From NCBI GenBank assembly GCA_015066385.1, contig SVOJ01000002.1, positions 264,068 to 328,067 on the forward strand: a stretch of DNA of 64,000 bases. Direction: 5' to 3'. Positions 26,189 through 36,067 of this stretch are shown one piece after another. Below the pieces are notes generated by a model. That model made no database searches. It had not been told where the DNA came from and worked only from the letters and a program-made list of their open reading frames with translations. This DNA is from Oscillospiraceae bacterium (GTDB taxonomy: Bacteria > Bacillota > Clostridia > Oscillospirales > Acutalibacteraceae). The position numbers and the translations under genes are program-made. Numbering within the stretch: the stretch's first letter is position 1; each line of letters starts with the position of its first letter.

Positions 26189-27033
26189 CAGATCACCTTC
26201 TCAAACAGGAAAAACGAACCCATGTTCACATAAGAAGTAACAATCACTGCCACAAAGCAGACAAGCGTGATTGCGAGCATTGCAAAATCTCTGCCGCCTA
26301 ATTTCATCACACGCAATCTTGTACGTTTTTCGTCACCGCCGTAACAACGTGCTTCCATAGCAAAGGCAAGTTCATACGCACGACGAAAGGAATTGACAAA
26401 CAGCGGAACCAGAATGGGAACAAGTGCTTTTGCCCTTTGCACGAGTGATCCTGTTTCAAGGTCGGCACCTCTTGCTTTCTGTGCAGACATGATGATGTCG
26501 ATTTCTTCAATCAACGTCGGAATAAAACGCAGGGCAATGGTCATCATCATGGCAAGTGAATGCACTTTGATTTTAAACACTTTCAATGGAGAAAGGAGCC
26601 TCTCGATGGCATCGGTCAACAATGTGGGCGAAGTCGTGTAAGTCAGCAACGTGCTCATCAGAATCAACGCAATGATGCGTACAGCAATGAATATTGCCGA
26701 AAAAACACCTTCTGTGGTAATTTTGAAGTCCCATTTTTCCACAGGATGCCACAGCACCGTTCCGCCGTCATTGTAAAAAATCTGCAAAAAGGCGGTAAAA
26801 ATGAGGATCACAAGAATCATTTTCAACCCTTTGAGGATGGTTGAAAACGGAATACGGGACAAAAGCACCCATGCAACCGACATCACAAACATCAACAGCA
26901 AGGAGAAAAAGTTGCGACACAAAAACAAAGCGGCAATATTCAGTACAAGCAGAACGATCTTCATGCGAGGATCCAGATTATGAATCAAAGACGTGCCGGG
27001 AAAATACTGCCCGATGGTAATATCTCGGATCAT
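26188..27033 (-). CDS. ecfT: Energy-coupling factor transporter transmembrane protein EcfT
   Basis: 281 residues with about five to six membrane segments. The start (GQYFPGTSLIHNLDPRMKI) and the cytoplasmic coupling helices with the AKGARG-like motif (QKARGADLETG) identify EcfT. It joins the two ATPases to exchangeable S-components for vitamin or metal uptake. It overlaps ecfA2 by four bases and truA by one. No S-component is encoded in the window. Confidence 0.94.
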   Translation of the reverse strand: MIRDITIGQYFPGTSLIHNLDPRMKIVLLVLNIAALFLCRNFFSLLLMFVMSVAWVLLSRIPFSTILKGLKMILVILIFTAFLQIFYNDGGTVLWHPVEKWDFKITTEGVFSAIFIAVRIIALILMSTLLTYTTSPTLLTDAIERLLSPLKVFKIKVHSLAMMMTIALRFIPTLIEEIDIIMSAQKARGADLETGSLVQRAKALVPILVPLFVNSFRRAYELAFAMEARCYGGDEKRTRLRVMKLGGRDFAMLAITLVCFVAVIVTSYVNMGSFFLFEKVI

Positions 27034-27896
27034 GCCTGTCCCTCCTTTTTGCCGAGCACTTGCAACAGCATCTGTGCGGCATCCGCCACGGAATAAACGC
27101 CTGTATTGACAGCATAGCCCATTTCTTTCAGGCGTACGGCAATGCGTGTAACGGCGGGTACATCCAATCCCATTTCAATGAGTTCTTTTGCATGGCTGAA
27201 AACACTGTCAACAGTGCCGTCCATGGCAATTGTGCCTTTATTGAGAACAAGAATACGGTCAGCAACAGAGGCAACGGTTTCCATACTGTGCGAAACGAGC
27301 AGGACGGTGGCACCGGTTGCGGCACGGTATTTGTCGATCATATCCATAATGACTTTTCTGCCGATGGGGTCAAGACCTGCCGCAGGCTCGTCCAGAATGA
27401 GCACTTCGGGTTTCATTGCCATAACACCCGCAATGGCGGCACGGCGTTTTTCGCCACCGGAAAGATCAAAGGGAGATTTATCGAGCAATTCCGGAGCAAG
27501 GCCGACAATGTCGGCAGCTTCCAGAACACGCTGTTCAATTTCTTCGGGAGATAATTTCATATTCGTCGGCCCGTAAGCAATATCCTTACGCACCGTTTCT
27601 TCAAACAACTGATATTCGGGATACTGAAAACACAGTCCCACACGAAACCGTGCATCGCGTGCCGAGACCTTATCGGTATTGATGTCTTTTCCGTCCAGAA
27701 AAACTGCACCGCTGTCGGGCTTCTGCAAAGCATTGAGCATCTGCATCAATGTAGATTTACCCGAACCTGTATGTCCGATCACACCGACATACTCTCCTTT
27801 TTCGACAGCAAACGAGCAATCGTGCAGGGCGGCGATTTCAAACGGTGTCCCTTTTGAGTAGGAGTAGTTGATGTTTTTAACTTCTAAAAATGCCAT
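27030..27896 (-). CDS. ecfA2: Energy-coupling factor ATPase EcfA2
   Basis: 288 residues from the ATG at 27896, which has GGAGG upstream and starts one base after the ecfA1 stop; the in-frame codon at 27920 lies inside ecfA1. Walker A GHTGSGKST, ABC signature LSGGEKRR, Walker B VLILDEP. One of the two ATPases of the group II ECF transporter. Confidence 0.94.
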   Translation of the reverse strand: MAFLEVKNINYSYSKGTPFEIAALHDCSFAVEKGEYVGVIGHTGSGKSTLMQMLNALQKPDSGAVFLDGKDINTDKVSARDARFRVGLCFQYPEYQLFEETVRKDIAYGPTNMKLSPEEIEQRVLEAADIVGLAPELLDKSPFDLSGGEKRRAAIAGVMAMKPEVLILDEPAAGLDPIGRKVIMDMIDKYRAATGATVLLVSHSMETVASVADRILVLNKGTIAMDGTVDSVFSHAKELIEMGLDVPAVTRIAVRLKEMGYAVNTGVYSVADAAQMLLQVLGKKEGQA

Positions 27897-27897
27897 A

Positions 27898-28734
27898 TCA
27901 ACCCTCCGTTCTCTTGGCAAAAGCCTGCAAAAAAGCTTCTTCCGTCAGCACATCGCCGAGTTCCACCCCGTTTTCACGCAGCATGGCCGCAAGGCGGGCA
28001 ACTTCCGGCACATCCAGACCGACTTTTTTAAGCAGATCACTTTGTCTGAAAATTTCGGCAGGGGTACCGTCGAGAAGAATCTTACCGTCATCCACAACCA
28101 TAACACGGTCAGCATCCACCGCTTCTTCCATAAAGTGCGTAATAAAAAGCACCGTAATACCTTCTTCGCGGTTGAGTTTTTGCACGGCTTTCATCACTTC
28201 GCGACGACCTTTGGGGTCGAGCATGGCGGTCGGCTCGTCAAGAACAATACACTGCGGCTTCATGGCAAGAATCCCCGCAATGGCAACACGCTGTTTCTGC
28301 CCGCCCGACAACTTATGTGTTTCGTGATGGCGGTAATCATACATACCGACACTGTGCAGTGCTTCATCCACTCGTACACGCAGTTCTTTCTGCGGAATAC
28401 ATAAGTTTTCGGGACCGAATGCCACATCTTCTTCCACAATGGAAGCAACGATCTGATTGTCGGGATTCTGAAACACAACACCGACGGTTTTGCGGCAGTT
28501 CATTTCATTTTCATCCTCTGCCGTATCCATGCCGTTGACAAAAACCTTGCCTTCGTTCGGCAGATAAATGGAATTGGACAGTTTTGCAATGGTGGATTTG
28601 CCTGAGCCGTTGTGCCCTAAAATAACGACAAATTCACCTTTTTCTACGCTGAAGCTGACCCCCTGCAAGGCTGCAGGACCTTCTTCTTCGTAAGAATATG
28701 TTACATTCTGAAATTCTAAAAGTTTATTTTCCAC
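27898..28734 (-). CDS. ecfA1: Energy-coupling factor ATPase EcfA1
   Basis: 278 residues. Walker A GHNGSGKSTIAK, signature LSGGQKQR, Walker B CIVLDEPTAMLD. Pairs with EcfA2. Four bases after the methyltransferase gene upstream. Confidence 0.94.
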   Translation of the reverse strand: MENKLLEFQNVTYSYEEEGPAALQGVSFSVEKGEFVVILGHNGSGKSTIAKLSNSIYLPNEGKVFVNGMDTAEDENEMNCRKTVGVVFQNPDNQIVASIVEEDVAFGPENLCIPQKELRVRVDEALHSVGMYDYRHHETHKLSGGQKQRVAIAGILAMKPQCIVLDEPTAMLDPKGRREVMKAVQKLNREEGITVLFITHFMEEAVDADRVMVVDDGKILLDGTPAEIFRQSDLLKKVGLDVPEVARLAAMLRENGVELGDVLTEEAFLQAFAKRTEG

Positions 28735-28738
28735 TTCT

Positions 28739-29602
28739 TTATCTCTTCCAACAAGCGGTGGAGCCGCAGGGTAAGACCATACCCGTAGCCGTCACCGGCA
28801 ATCCGATTTCGTCGGCGGAGATTTCTCCGCCGTATTTTTTCTGAATGGTAGCACCTAAAATATATTGCATAACCGAGGGAGAAAGCCCCGCTGTGTAGGA
28901 ATTGAGCAGAAACAGCAAGGAATCCTCATGCAACAGTTCGGCGCAACGCTCTACAAGATTATATACTTCTTCTTCGAGTTTCCAGACTTCACCGCCCGGA
29001 CCTCTGCCGTATGACGGCGGATCCATGACTATGATGTCATACTTATTGCCGCGGCGGATTTCGCGCTCGACAAACTTGATACAGTCATCCACGAGCCAAC
29101 GCACACTCTTGTCGGCAACACCGCTGACAACGGCATTTTCTTTTGCCCACTGCACCATACCTTTGGATGCATCCACATGCACAGCCGCCGCACCTGCCGC
29201 CATGGCAGAAACCGTAGCCGCCCCCGTATAGCCGAACAAATTCAGCATTTTAACGGGTCTGCCTGCTTCTTTGATGGTCTTTGCAACAAGATCCCAGTTG
29301 ACAGCCTGTTCGGGGAACACACCCGTGTGTTTGAATCCCATTGTCTTGACACGCAGTTGCATCTGACCGTAAGAAATTGACCAGACATCGGGAATTTTTT
29401 TATAGACTTCCCATTTTCCGCCGCCCGAATTGGAACGCCAATAACGTGCATCGGCTTTTTTCCACAGCGGATGTTCTTTCGGGGTTTTCCAGATGACCTG
29501 CGGATCGGGGCGGATGAGAATAACATTTCCCCAACGTTCAAGACGTTCACCGTCCGAACAATCCAACAGTTCGTAATCTTTCCAATTTTCTGCAGTACGC
29601 AT
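28739..29602 (-). CDS. Class I SAM-dependent methyltransferase, RlmI/rRNA type
   Basis: 287 residues. The SAM-binding stretch LNLFGYTGAATVSAMAAGA and the catalytic-side motif DPPSYGRG place it with the RlmI/RlmK and YxjB-type rRNA cytosine methyltransferases. It lacks the N-terminal PUA domain of RlmI. The target is likely rRNA but unproved. One-base overlap with glmM and four bases before ecfA1 show it is within the operon. Confidence 0.82.
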   Translation of the reverse strand: MRTAENWKDYELLDCSDGERLERWGNVILIRPDPQVIWKTPKEHPLWKKADARYWRSNSGGGKWEVYKKIPDVWSISYGQMQLRVKTMGFKHTGVFPEQAVNWDLVAKTIKEAGRPVKMLNLFGYTGAATVSAMAAGAAAVHVDASKGMVQWAKENAVVSGVADKSVRWLVDDCIKFVEREIRRGNKYDIIVMDPPSYGRGPGGEVWKLEEEVYNLVERCAELLHEDSLLFLLNSYTAGLSPSVMQYILGATIQKKYGGEISADEIGLPVTATGMVLPCGSTACWKR

Positions 29603-30951
29603 CAGATAAGCCTTTCTTTTACAACCTGTGCAATTTCCTGTGCAAGGGTTGCGGTTAATTTTTTATCGCGTCCTTCGAGCATGACCCGCACAAGCGGTTC
29701 CGTGCCCGAGGCTCTGACAAGCACTCTGCCTTCGTTGCCGAGTTTTTCTTCGGCAAAGGCAATGGCGGTTTTTATTTCTTCATCTTCTTCCAAACGCAGT
29801 TTGCCGAGCGCGGAAACACGCACATTGATAAGCACCTGCGGATAGAGTTCAATTTCACCTGCAAGCTGCCCGAGGGTCTTGCCGCTTGCACGGATGATAT
29901 TCAGCAGTTGCACGGCGGTCATTTCGCCGTCGCCCGTTGTTGCATGGTCGGAAAAAATGATGTGCCCGGACTGTTCACCGCCTAAATTGCAACCTGTTTC
30001 AAGCATTCTCTGCAAGACATATCGGTCACCGACTGCGGTTTTTTCGTAACGGATGCCGTTTTGCTCAAGGTATTTCAGCATGCCCATGTTGGTCATCACC
30101 GTAACGGCGACAGTGTTCGCCTTGAGGGCACCTTTATCTTTGAGATATTTTGCACAGACGGCAATCATTTTATCGCCGTCCACTTCGTTGCCGTTTTCAT
30201 CCGCACACAAAAGGCGGTCAGCATCACCGTCAAACGCAAGCCCGAGGTCAAATTTATTTTGGCGTACATATTCGCACAGTTTTTCGAGGTGCATCGAGCC
30301 GCAATCTTTGTTGATGTTCACGCCGTCGGGATGGCAGTTAATAAGTGTGCATTCCGCACCGAGTCTGCCGAACAGTTCGCCTGCCGTTTTGGAAGCAGCA
30401 CCGTTTGCACAGTCAACCGCAATACGCATGCCGAAAAAGTGTGCATCTGCGGCATTTTCGAGATGTTTTATATAATCATTGACGGCAGTGGGGGAATAGG
30501 TGACCGTGCCGACCTGCGCGCCGATCTTGGGGAGAATCGCAGAAACATCATCAAGGATATACGCTTCTATCAGTTCTTCCGTTTCATCGGGCAGTTTGTA
30601 GCCATCAGGCCCGAATATCTTAATGCCGTTGTATTCAAAGGGATTGTGTGATGCGGAAATAACAACACCCGCATCGTAGTTGTATTGTCTGACGAGATAA
30701 GCGACAGCGGGGGTTGGCACCACGCCGATGTGAAGCACATTACACCCTGCCGAACAAAAGCCCGCTATAATGGCATTGGAAAGCATATCCGCAGAACGTC
30801 TTGTGTCTGTTCCGATCAGAATGCGAAGCGGTGTTTCTTTTTCTTTACCGAGAACGACCGCCGTGTATCTGCCGATTTTCATAGCAAGTTCGCAACTGAT
30901 TTCCGTGTTTGCAACACCTCTGGCACCGTCTGTGCCGAACAGTCTGCCCAA
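29602..30951 (-). CDS. glmM: Phosphoglucosamine mutase
   Basis: 449 residues, the usual length. Phosphoserine loop VVISASHNPFEYNGIKIF, metal loop DGDADR, sugar-binding GGEQSGHI and the C-terminal phosphate-binding RASGTEPLVRVM. It converts glucosamine 6-phosphate to the 1-phosphate for peptidoglycan precursors. 25 bases after ruvB. Confidence 0.97.
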   Translation of the reverse strand: MGRLFGTDGARGVANTEISCELAMKIGRYTAVVLGKEKETPLRILIGTDTRRSADMLSNAIIAGFCSAGCNVLHIGVVPTPAVAYLVRQYNYDAGVVISASHNPFEYNGIKIFGPDGYKLPDETEELIEAYILDDVSAILPKIGAQVGTVTYSPTAVNDYIKHLENAADAHFFGMRIAVDCANGAASKTAGELFGRLGAECTLINCHPDGVNINKDCGSMHLEKLCEYVRQNKFDLGLAFDGDADRLLCADENGNEVDGDKMIAVCAKYLKDKGALKANTVAVTVMTNMGMLKYLEQNGIRYEKTAVGDRYVLQRMLETGCNLGGEQSGHIIFSDHATTGDGEMTAVQLLNIIRASGKTLGQLAGEIELYPQVLINVRVSALGKLRLEEDEEIKTAIAFAEEKLGNEGRVLVRASGTEPLVRVMLEGRDKKLTATLAQEIAQVVKERLI

Positions 30952-30976
30952 TCGAACAACTCCTTAAAAAATTCAA

Positions 30977-32011
30977 TTATAACATGGATTGCTGGCCCGG
31001 CATCGGCAAACCGAGATGACGGTAAGCTGCCGGGGTAACCATACGCCCGCGGGGGGTACGGCTCAAAAAGCCGATCTGCATAAGATAAGGCTCATAAACG
31101 TCTTCGATGGTAACCGCTTCCTCGCCAATGGCGGCGGCAAGGGTTTCCAGACCGACAGGCCCGCCGTTGTAATTGCGGATCATGGCGGTGAGCATCAGAC
31201 GGTCAATATTATCAAGTCCGAGATGATCAATTTCCATGCGTTCCAATGCGAGTTGTGCATCCTGCACGGTGATAACACCGCTGCCGACAACCTGTGCAAA
31301 ATCGCGGCATCGCCGCAGAAGTCTGTTTGCAATACGCGGGGTACCTCTTGAACGGGATGCAATTTCCAAGGCACCGTCCGGTTCGATTTCAATACCGAGA
31401 ATGGCAGCACTGCGGCTGACGATGCTTGCAAGTTCTTCGTGCGTGTACAGTTCAAGGCGAAGAATGACACCGAAACGGTCCCGCAAGGGAGCGGTTAACT
31501 GCCCTGCTCTTGTGGTGGCACCGACGAGGGTGAAGGGTTGCAGATCCAGACGGATGGAGCGAGCCGACGGTCCTTTGCCGATGATGATATCAATTACTTT
31601 ATCTTCCATCGCAGGATACAGCACTTCTTCCACCGATCGTGACAGGCGGTGAATTTCGTCTATAAACAGAACATCGCCTGCGTTGAGATTGGTAAGAAGG
31701 GCTGCAAGATCACCCGGTTTTTCGATTGCGGGCCCGGAAGTCACACGGATCTGCACATCCATGGTGTTTGCAATGATACCTGCCAGGGTGGTTTTACCCA
31801 AGCCCGGCGGGCCGTAAAGAAGCACGTGGTCAAGCGTGTCGCCGCGTTGTTTGGCCGCCTCCATATAAATTTTTAAGTTTTCTTTGACTTTTTCCTGCCC
31901 GATGTATTCATCCAGTGTTTTCGGACGAAGACTGATTTCCGTATCCGAATCAAAGGAACTAAACTCGGGCGACGACAAACGGCCGTCAAACAATTCATTT
32001 TCATCAAACAC
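30977..32011 (-). CDS. ruvB: Holliday junction branch migration ATPase RuvB
   Basis: 344 residues. Walker [12 protein letters not shown], Walker B IDEIHRL, arginine-finger GATTRAG region and C-terminal winged helix (FLSRTPRGR). Works with RuvA to drive junction migration. Three bases after ruvA. Confidence 0.98.
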   Translation of the reverse strand: MFDENELFDGRLSSPEFSSFDSDTEISLRPKTLDEYIGQEKVKENLKIYMEAAKQRGDTLDHVLLYGPPGLGKTTLAGIIANTMDVQIRVTSGPAIEKPGDLAALLTNLNAGDVLFIDEIHRLSRSVEEVLYPAMEDKVIDIIIGKGPSARSIRLDLQPFTLVGATTRAGQLTAPLRDRFGVILRLELYTHEELASIVSRSAAILGIEIEPDGALEIASRSRGTPRIANRLLRRCRDFAQVVGSGVITVQDAQLALERMEIDHLGLDNIDRLMLTAMIRNYNGGPVGLETLAAAIGEEAVTIEDVYEPYLMQIGFLSRTPRGRMVTPAAYRHLGLPMPGQQSML

Positions 32012-32014
32012 GGC

Positions 32015-32626
32015 TTATACTCCTCTCATCAGTTCTCTGAGTGCAAGTTTTATCATTTCTTCAACCGAAAGGCTGATGTCCAGTCTTGCAACCGCACGGG
32101 CGGCGTCCGTCTGACCATAGCCGAGTGCGACCAAAGCACTGACCGCTTCTGCACTTGCGCTTCCCTGCTGTGCGGTCGTTGCAATGCTTTCAAGCTGTGC
32201 AGACGAAACACCGGCCGGTACATTCTTTGCAATTTTATCTTTGAGTTCCAAAACCACGCGCTGTGCAATTTTGGGGCCGACACCGTTCGCGCGGGTAATA
32301 CTTTTGACATCACCGGAAGCGATGCTCATGCTCAGCTGTGACGGCGTGAGTTCCGACAAAATGGCAAGTGCCGCTTTCGGCCCGACTCCCGAAACGCCGA
32401 TGAGCAGTTTAAAGAAATCGAGTTCTTCCGTGTCGGCAAAGCCGTATAGTTCCATGGCATCTTCACGGACGGCAAGATAGGTATACAGCGTGACCGTGGC
32501 ACCCGTCTGTGCGGTGCGTTTGAGTGTATTGAGTGTTGCAAAACAGCGGTAAGCAACCCCGTGACAATCCACGGCAATGCTTGTTGCATCTGCAAAAACG
32601 ACCTTACCTGTCAGACTGTAAAACAT
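32015..32626 (-). CDS. ruvA: Holliday junction branch migration protein RuvA
   Basis: 203 residues. N-terminal OB fold, helix-hairpin-helix motifs (LIGVSGVGPKAAL and ITRANGVGPKIAQR) that bind the junction, and the C-terminal three-helix domain contacting RuvB. Usual length. Between ruvC (42 bases) and ruvB (3 bases). Confidence 0.98.
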   Translation of the reverse strand: MFYSLTGKVVFADATSIAVDCHGVAYRCFATLNTLKRTAQTGATVTLYTYLAVREDAMELYGFADTEELDFFKLLIGVSGVGPKAALAILSELTPSQLSMSIASGDVKSITRANGVGPKIAQRVVLELKDKIAKNVPAGVSSAQLESIATTAQQGSASAEAVSALVALGYGQTDAARAVARLDISLSVEEMIKLALRELMRGV

Positions 32627-32668
32627 ATCCTCACCTCATCAGTTTACTTTATGATTCGTTAATTTATG

Positions 32669-33169
32669 CTATTTATTCTGCAGAAGTCTTCCCAAAGACG
32701 AGCCGCTTGCGTGTCCGTGACAAATGGCAAGTGCCAGTGCATCGGCAGTATCATCGGGCTTTGGCACAGCATTGAGATTGAGAATGATGCGGGTCATTTC
32801 CTGCACCTGTTTTTTTTCCGCTCTGCCGTAGCCGACCACACTTTGTTTGACCTGCAAAGGGGTATATTCAAAAATTTCAACCCTTGCCTTTTTTGCCGCA
32901 AGCAGAATGACTCCTCTTGCCTGCGCAACATCAATGGCCGTTTTCTGATTTGTGTTGAAAAAGAGTTTTTCAATGCTCAAAGCATCGGGTTTGTAAGTAT
33001 TCAGCAAATAATCAATTCCGTCATAAATCTTTTCAAGACGGTCGGAGAAATGCATGCCTGCAGGGGTGGTTACGGCACCGAAATCCAATGTTTTAAAACG
33101 ATTGGCTTCGTAACGTACAATTCCCCATCCTACAATGGCATATCCGGGGTCAATACCGAGAATGACCAT
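32669..33169 (-). CDS. ruvC: Holliday junction resolvase RuvC
   Basis: 166 residues. Catalytic acids in GIDPGYAIVGWG, SIEKLFF and the C-terminal DDTADALALAICHGH stretch. First gene of a colinear minus-strand run (ruvC-ruvA-ruvB-glmM-methyltransferase-ecfA1-ecfA2-ecfT-truA-propeller) with its own consensus promoter. Confidence 0.97.
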   Translation of the reverse strand: MVILGIDPGYAIVGWGIVRYEANRFKTLDFGAVTTPAGMHFSDRLEKIYDGIDYLLNTYKPDALSIEKLFFNTNQKTAIDVAQARGVILLAAKKARVEIFEYTPLQVKQSVVGYGRAEKKQVQEMTRIILNLNAVPKPDDTADALALAICHGHASGSSLGRLLQNK

Positions 33170-33201
33170 GTTCTTCCTCCGTTTACAAAATAAGTCATTT
33201 T

Positions 33202-33230
33202 ATTATATCACACTCGATTTACATTCGCAA
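33202..33230 (-). promoter_or_regulatory. Promoter of the ruvC operon
   Basis: Minus strand TTGCGA (33225-33230), 17-base spacer, TATAAT (33202-33207). No LexA-type box (GAACNNNNGTTC) was noticed beside it. Confidence 0.7.
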
Positions 33231-33284
33231 CCTCTTTTTATATAAACACACGCAAAAATTATAATAACTTTTCTTTAAAAATAT

Positions 33285-33328
33285 TAAAAGACCACACAAA
33301 AAAGCAATCAAATCCTTTTTGCATGGTC
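33285..33328 (-). terminator. Terminator of the valS-folC-PP2C operon
   Basis: Thirteen-base stem with two G:U wobbles (33290-33302 with about 33316-33328); minus strand continues TTTTAAT. Confidence 0.75.
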
Positions 33329-33354
33329 CTCATTCTTTTACGTTTTATCCGACA

Positions 33355-34719
33355 TCAGGAGAACGGATCAAATGTACCGTCATTAGTCGGAGCTTCAATA
33401 AGATCACCGAAATTCGGATCTTCCTCATTGTTATCGGGAGCATCGGTCGGCGCTTCCGTAGGTGTTACAGACGGTGCATCAGTGGGACGCGGGACGGTTT
33501 CAGGAACGGTGGCATCGGAATCATCTTCATAATAACCATCGTCTTGTTCGCCTTCTTCGTAGTAATCGTCTTCTTCGTAGTAATCGTCTTCTTCGTAGTA
33601 ATCGTCTTCTTCGTAGTAATCGTCTTCCGTATCAGGTTCTTCGGTAGGTTCCTCCGTTGCTTCTTCAGAAGTAGGAACTTCCGTCACCGCTTCGGTTGCA
33701 GCTTCAGTCGTAGGCACTTCCGTGGTAAGATCAATATCCACATCATACTGTGCATCACTGCCGGCAATCACAACACCTGCACTCACATCGGAATGATTGC
33801 GCGAAAATGCAATTTTGTAAGCGGCAAAGCCCGTAATGACCATCGCCAAAACCAAAGCCACACACAGAATAATCCAGAGAAGAATATTTCTATGAGCTTT
33901 CTCTTGCTGTTCTTCTTCGTATTCTTCATTTTCGGGTTCATAAACATTTTCGACCGCAACAGGCTCTTCACCGGCAATCACAACCGGTTCTTCACGCACG
34001 GGAGCCTCCGTTTGTGTTTCAGCGGGCGCAACAACGGCAGGGGCTGCCTGCTGTACGACACGGATTACAACAAAGGTATCGGAAACTTCGGGATTGCGCT
34101 TTGCAAATTTTGCGGCAAGCATCTGCACGGCTTTCTTTTCATTGCCGTCCGCGGCATTGAGCGCGACAATAATTTCGCCTTCCGTCATAGCTGACAATGC
34201 GGCTTCGGGACAAAGCACAAACAGATCTCCGTCAACAACCGAATCAATCACATCACAAAAATACGGCTGTTGCGCATCCTGATCGACACCTCCCATATTG
34301 ATAAGATCACCGTCGGTATAACGCAAAATGCAGGCATTGCCCATTTTTGCGGCAACCAACTTGTTTTCATAGCCGATCAATGCAGAAACAGCAAGACCGT
34401 CTTCGCCGCAATTGCACTGTGACAGTGCATGCCTGCTGTCAGAGAAAAAGCCATCCAGAACAGCATCAAAACGGTATTCATCTGCTTTCAGTGTATCAAG
34501 ACGATCACAAAGTGCCGTCAGGGCCGCACCTGCAAATCCGTTGTACGGCGAAGATGCAAACGCAACAACAAAGGGGGCGCGCATACTGCCAGCACCCTTG
34601 AAGCCGTTATTAGCATTTTCAATCGACAGAACTCTGCCGTTGAGATTCAGATTATCGCTGTTGAATTCTCCGTTTGCGCCTTTTTGCGTGACGGCAGCGG
34701 TTTTAATGATATAAGACAA
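33355..34719 (-). CDS. PP2C-like membrane protein with acidic extracellular repeat tail
   Basis: About 454 residues from the TTG at 34719. The start is uncertain: an in-frame ATG at 34833 would overlap folC by 60 bases. The N-terminal ~230 residues read like a PP2C phosphatase fold (IKTAAVTQKGANGEFNSDN, GFFSDSRHAL, VSALIGYENKLVAAKMGNA, VIDSVVDGDLFVLCP), but the usual metal-binding DGMGG and GxxDN motifs are not seen, so activity is doubtful. A membrane segment (about 270-295) is followed by ~159 extracellular residues rich in Thr, Glu and Pro, including four DDYYEE repeats. Probably a sensor or wall-facing protein rather than an enzyme. Confidence 0.65.
   Translation of the reverse strand: MSYIIKTAAVTQKGANGEFNSDNLNLNGRVLSIENANNGFKGAGSMRAPFVVAFASSPYNGFAGAALTALCDRLDTLKADEYRFDAVLDGFFSDSRHALSQCNCGEDGLAVSALIGYENKLVAAKMGNACILRYTDGDLINMGGVDQDAQQPYFCDVIDSVVDGDLFVLCPEAALSAMTEGEIIVALNAADGNEKKAVQMLAAKFAKRNPEVSDTFVVIRVVQQAAPAVVAPAETQTEAPVREEPVVIAGEEPVAVENVYEPENEEYEEEQQEKAHRNILLWIILCVALVLAMVITGFAAYKIAFSRNHSDVSAGVVIAGSDAQYDVDIDLTTEVPTTEAATEAVTEVPTSEEATEEPTEEPDTEDDYYEEDDYYEEDDYYEEDDYYEEGEQDDGYYEDDSDATVPETVPRPTDAPSVTPTEAPTDAPDNNEEDPNFGDLIEAPTNDGTFDPFS
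33553..33624. repeat. Four perfect 18-base tandem repeats inside the PP2C-like gene
   Basis: Four identical 18-base units (33553-33570, 33571-33588, 33589-33606, 33607-33624) encode (DDYYEE)n in the acidic tail. The identity at DNA level, including third codon positions, implies recent slippage expansion. Confidence 0.95.
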
Positions 34720-34771
34720 AAAATCACATCCCGTGTAAAATCTATTGAATTTTGCGCATAATAATTTTATT

Positions 34772-36067
34772 TTACTGATTCTTTGAGAGTTTGTCAATAT
34801 GATAAATAAATTTTTCACGCACATCTGCGGCAAGATACAGTGAACCGCAAATCACCAAGGCATCAAAATTACCAAGCCGTTCCAACGCAGTGTCGATCGC
34901 ATGATCAATACTGCTTGCGGCTTCTGCAGAAGCCCCGAAAGTTCTTATTTTTTCCGCCAGTTCGCAAGTTGTAATCGCCCGTGGATTGGAGGGTGTTACG
35001 GTCAGAACATGAGCAAAGCAAGGCAACAGATTAGAGAGTGCTTTGTCAACTTCCTTATCTGCCATCATGCCCATGAGTGCAAGGATTTTTTTGCCGTCAA
35101 GATTCTTTTTAAGCACCTCGGCCAGTGCTTTTGTGGAGCCGTCATTGTGTGAACCATCAAGAATAATCAGCGGTTTTTCACATAGCCGCTCAAGCCTTGC
35201 GGGAATGCGGGCGGCAGCAATTCCGTCAACAATATGCCGCTGCGAAATGTGCCATTTTTCAGCACAAAGAGTCAGTGTTTTTATGGCAAGACATGCATTT
35301 TCAACCATGTGTGCACCTGCAAACGGAACGGTCAGTTCATATCCGTCCCAATTTACTTTTGTTCCGCCGAGTGTTTCACTGACAACGGGCAAACTGCCGT
35401 GTGCAAGATGCACAGCGGTGTTTTTTGCCTGTGCATCATCTTTGATGACCGACAAAACGGCTTCGGGTTGGTTTTCACTTGTCACTACGGGAACACCGTT
35501 TTTGATAATACCCGCCTTTTCCCCTGCAATTTTTTCGAGGGTATCTCCTAAAACACCGACATGATCAAAAGAAATGCTCGTAATAACACTGCATTCGGGG
35601 TGTTCAATAATATTTGTGGCATCAAATCTGCCGCCGAGTCCCACTTCGAGAATCACAATATCGCAGTTTTTCTGCTTGAAGTATGCGAATGCCGCGGCAG
35701 TGACAACCTCAAATTCAGTCGGAAAAATATTGTTTTCATTGCATTGAACGACGGCATTTTTCACTGTTGCGGCAAGTGAGGACAGTTCGTCTTCTGAGAT
35801 CATTTTTCCGTTGACTTGCATGCGTTCACGGAAGCACAGAACATAGGGTGAAGTATAAAGCCCTACGGTATAACCTGCCGCACGGAACACTTCACTGAGC
35901 ATGGTGCTCGTGGATCCTTTGCCGTTTGTGCCTGCCACATGAATAAAGGACAGGTCTTTTTGCGGGTTGCCTAAAAACGCCGATAAGGCGCACACCCGAT
36001 CTAAACCGGGCTGTACGCCGAATCTGTCAAATGAATGAAAGAAATTTATAGCTTGCTCGTAATTCAT
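34772..36067 (-). CDS. folC: Bifunctional folylpolyglutamate / dihydrofolate synthase
   Basis: 431 residues. P-loop HVAGTNGKGST, the second motif SFDHVGVLG, and DGSHNDGS of the C-terminal domain. It adds glutamate to folates in the cytoplasm. The start overlaps the valS stop by one base (TGATG), the common valS-folC order in Bacillota. Confidence 0.96.
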   Translation of the reverse strand: MNYEQAINFFHSFDRFGVQPGLDRVCALSAFLGNPQKDLSFIHVAGTNGKGSTSTMLSEVFRAAGYTVGLYTSPYVLCFRERMQVNGKMISEDELSSLAATVKNAVVQCNENNIFPTEFEVVTAAAFAYFKQKNCDIVILEVGLGGRFDATNIIEHPECSVITSISFDHVGVLGDTLEKIAGEKAGIIKNGVPVVTSENQPEAVLSVIKDDAQAKNTAVHLAHGSLPVVSETLGGTKVNWDGYELTVPFAGAHMVENACLAIKTLTLCAEKWHISQRHIVDGIAAARIPARLERLCEKPLIILDGSHNDGSTKALAEVLKKNLDGKKILALMGMMADKEVDKALSNLLPCFAHVLTVTPSNPRAITTCELAEKIRTFGASAEAASSIDHAIDTALERLGNFDALVICGSLYLAADVREKFIYHIDKLSKNQ

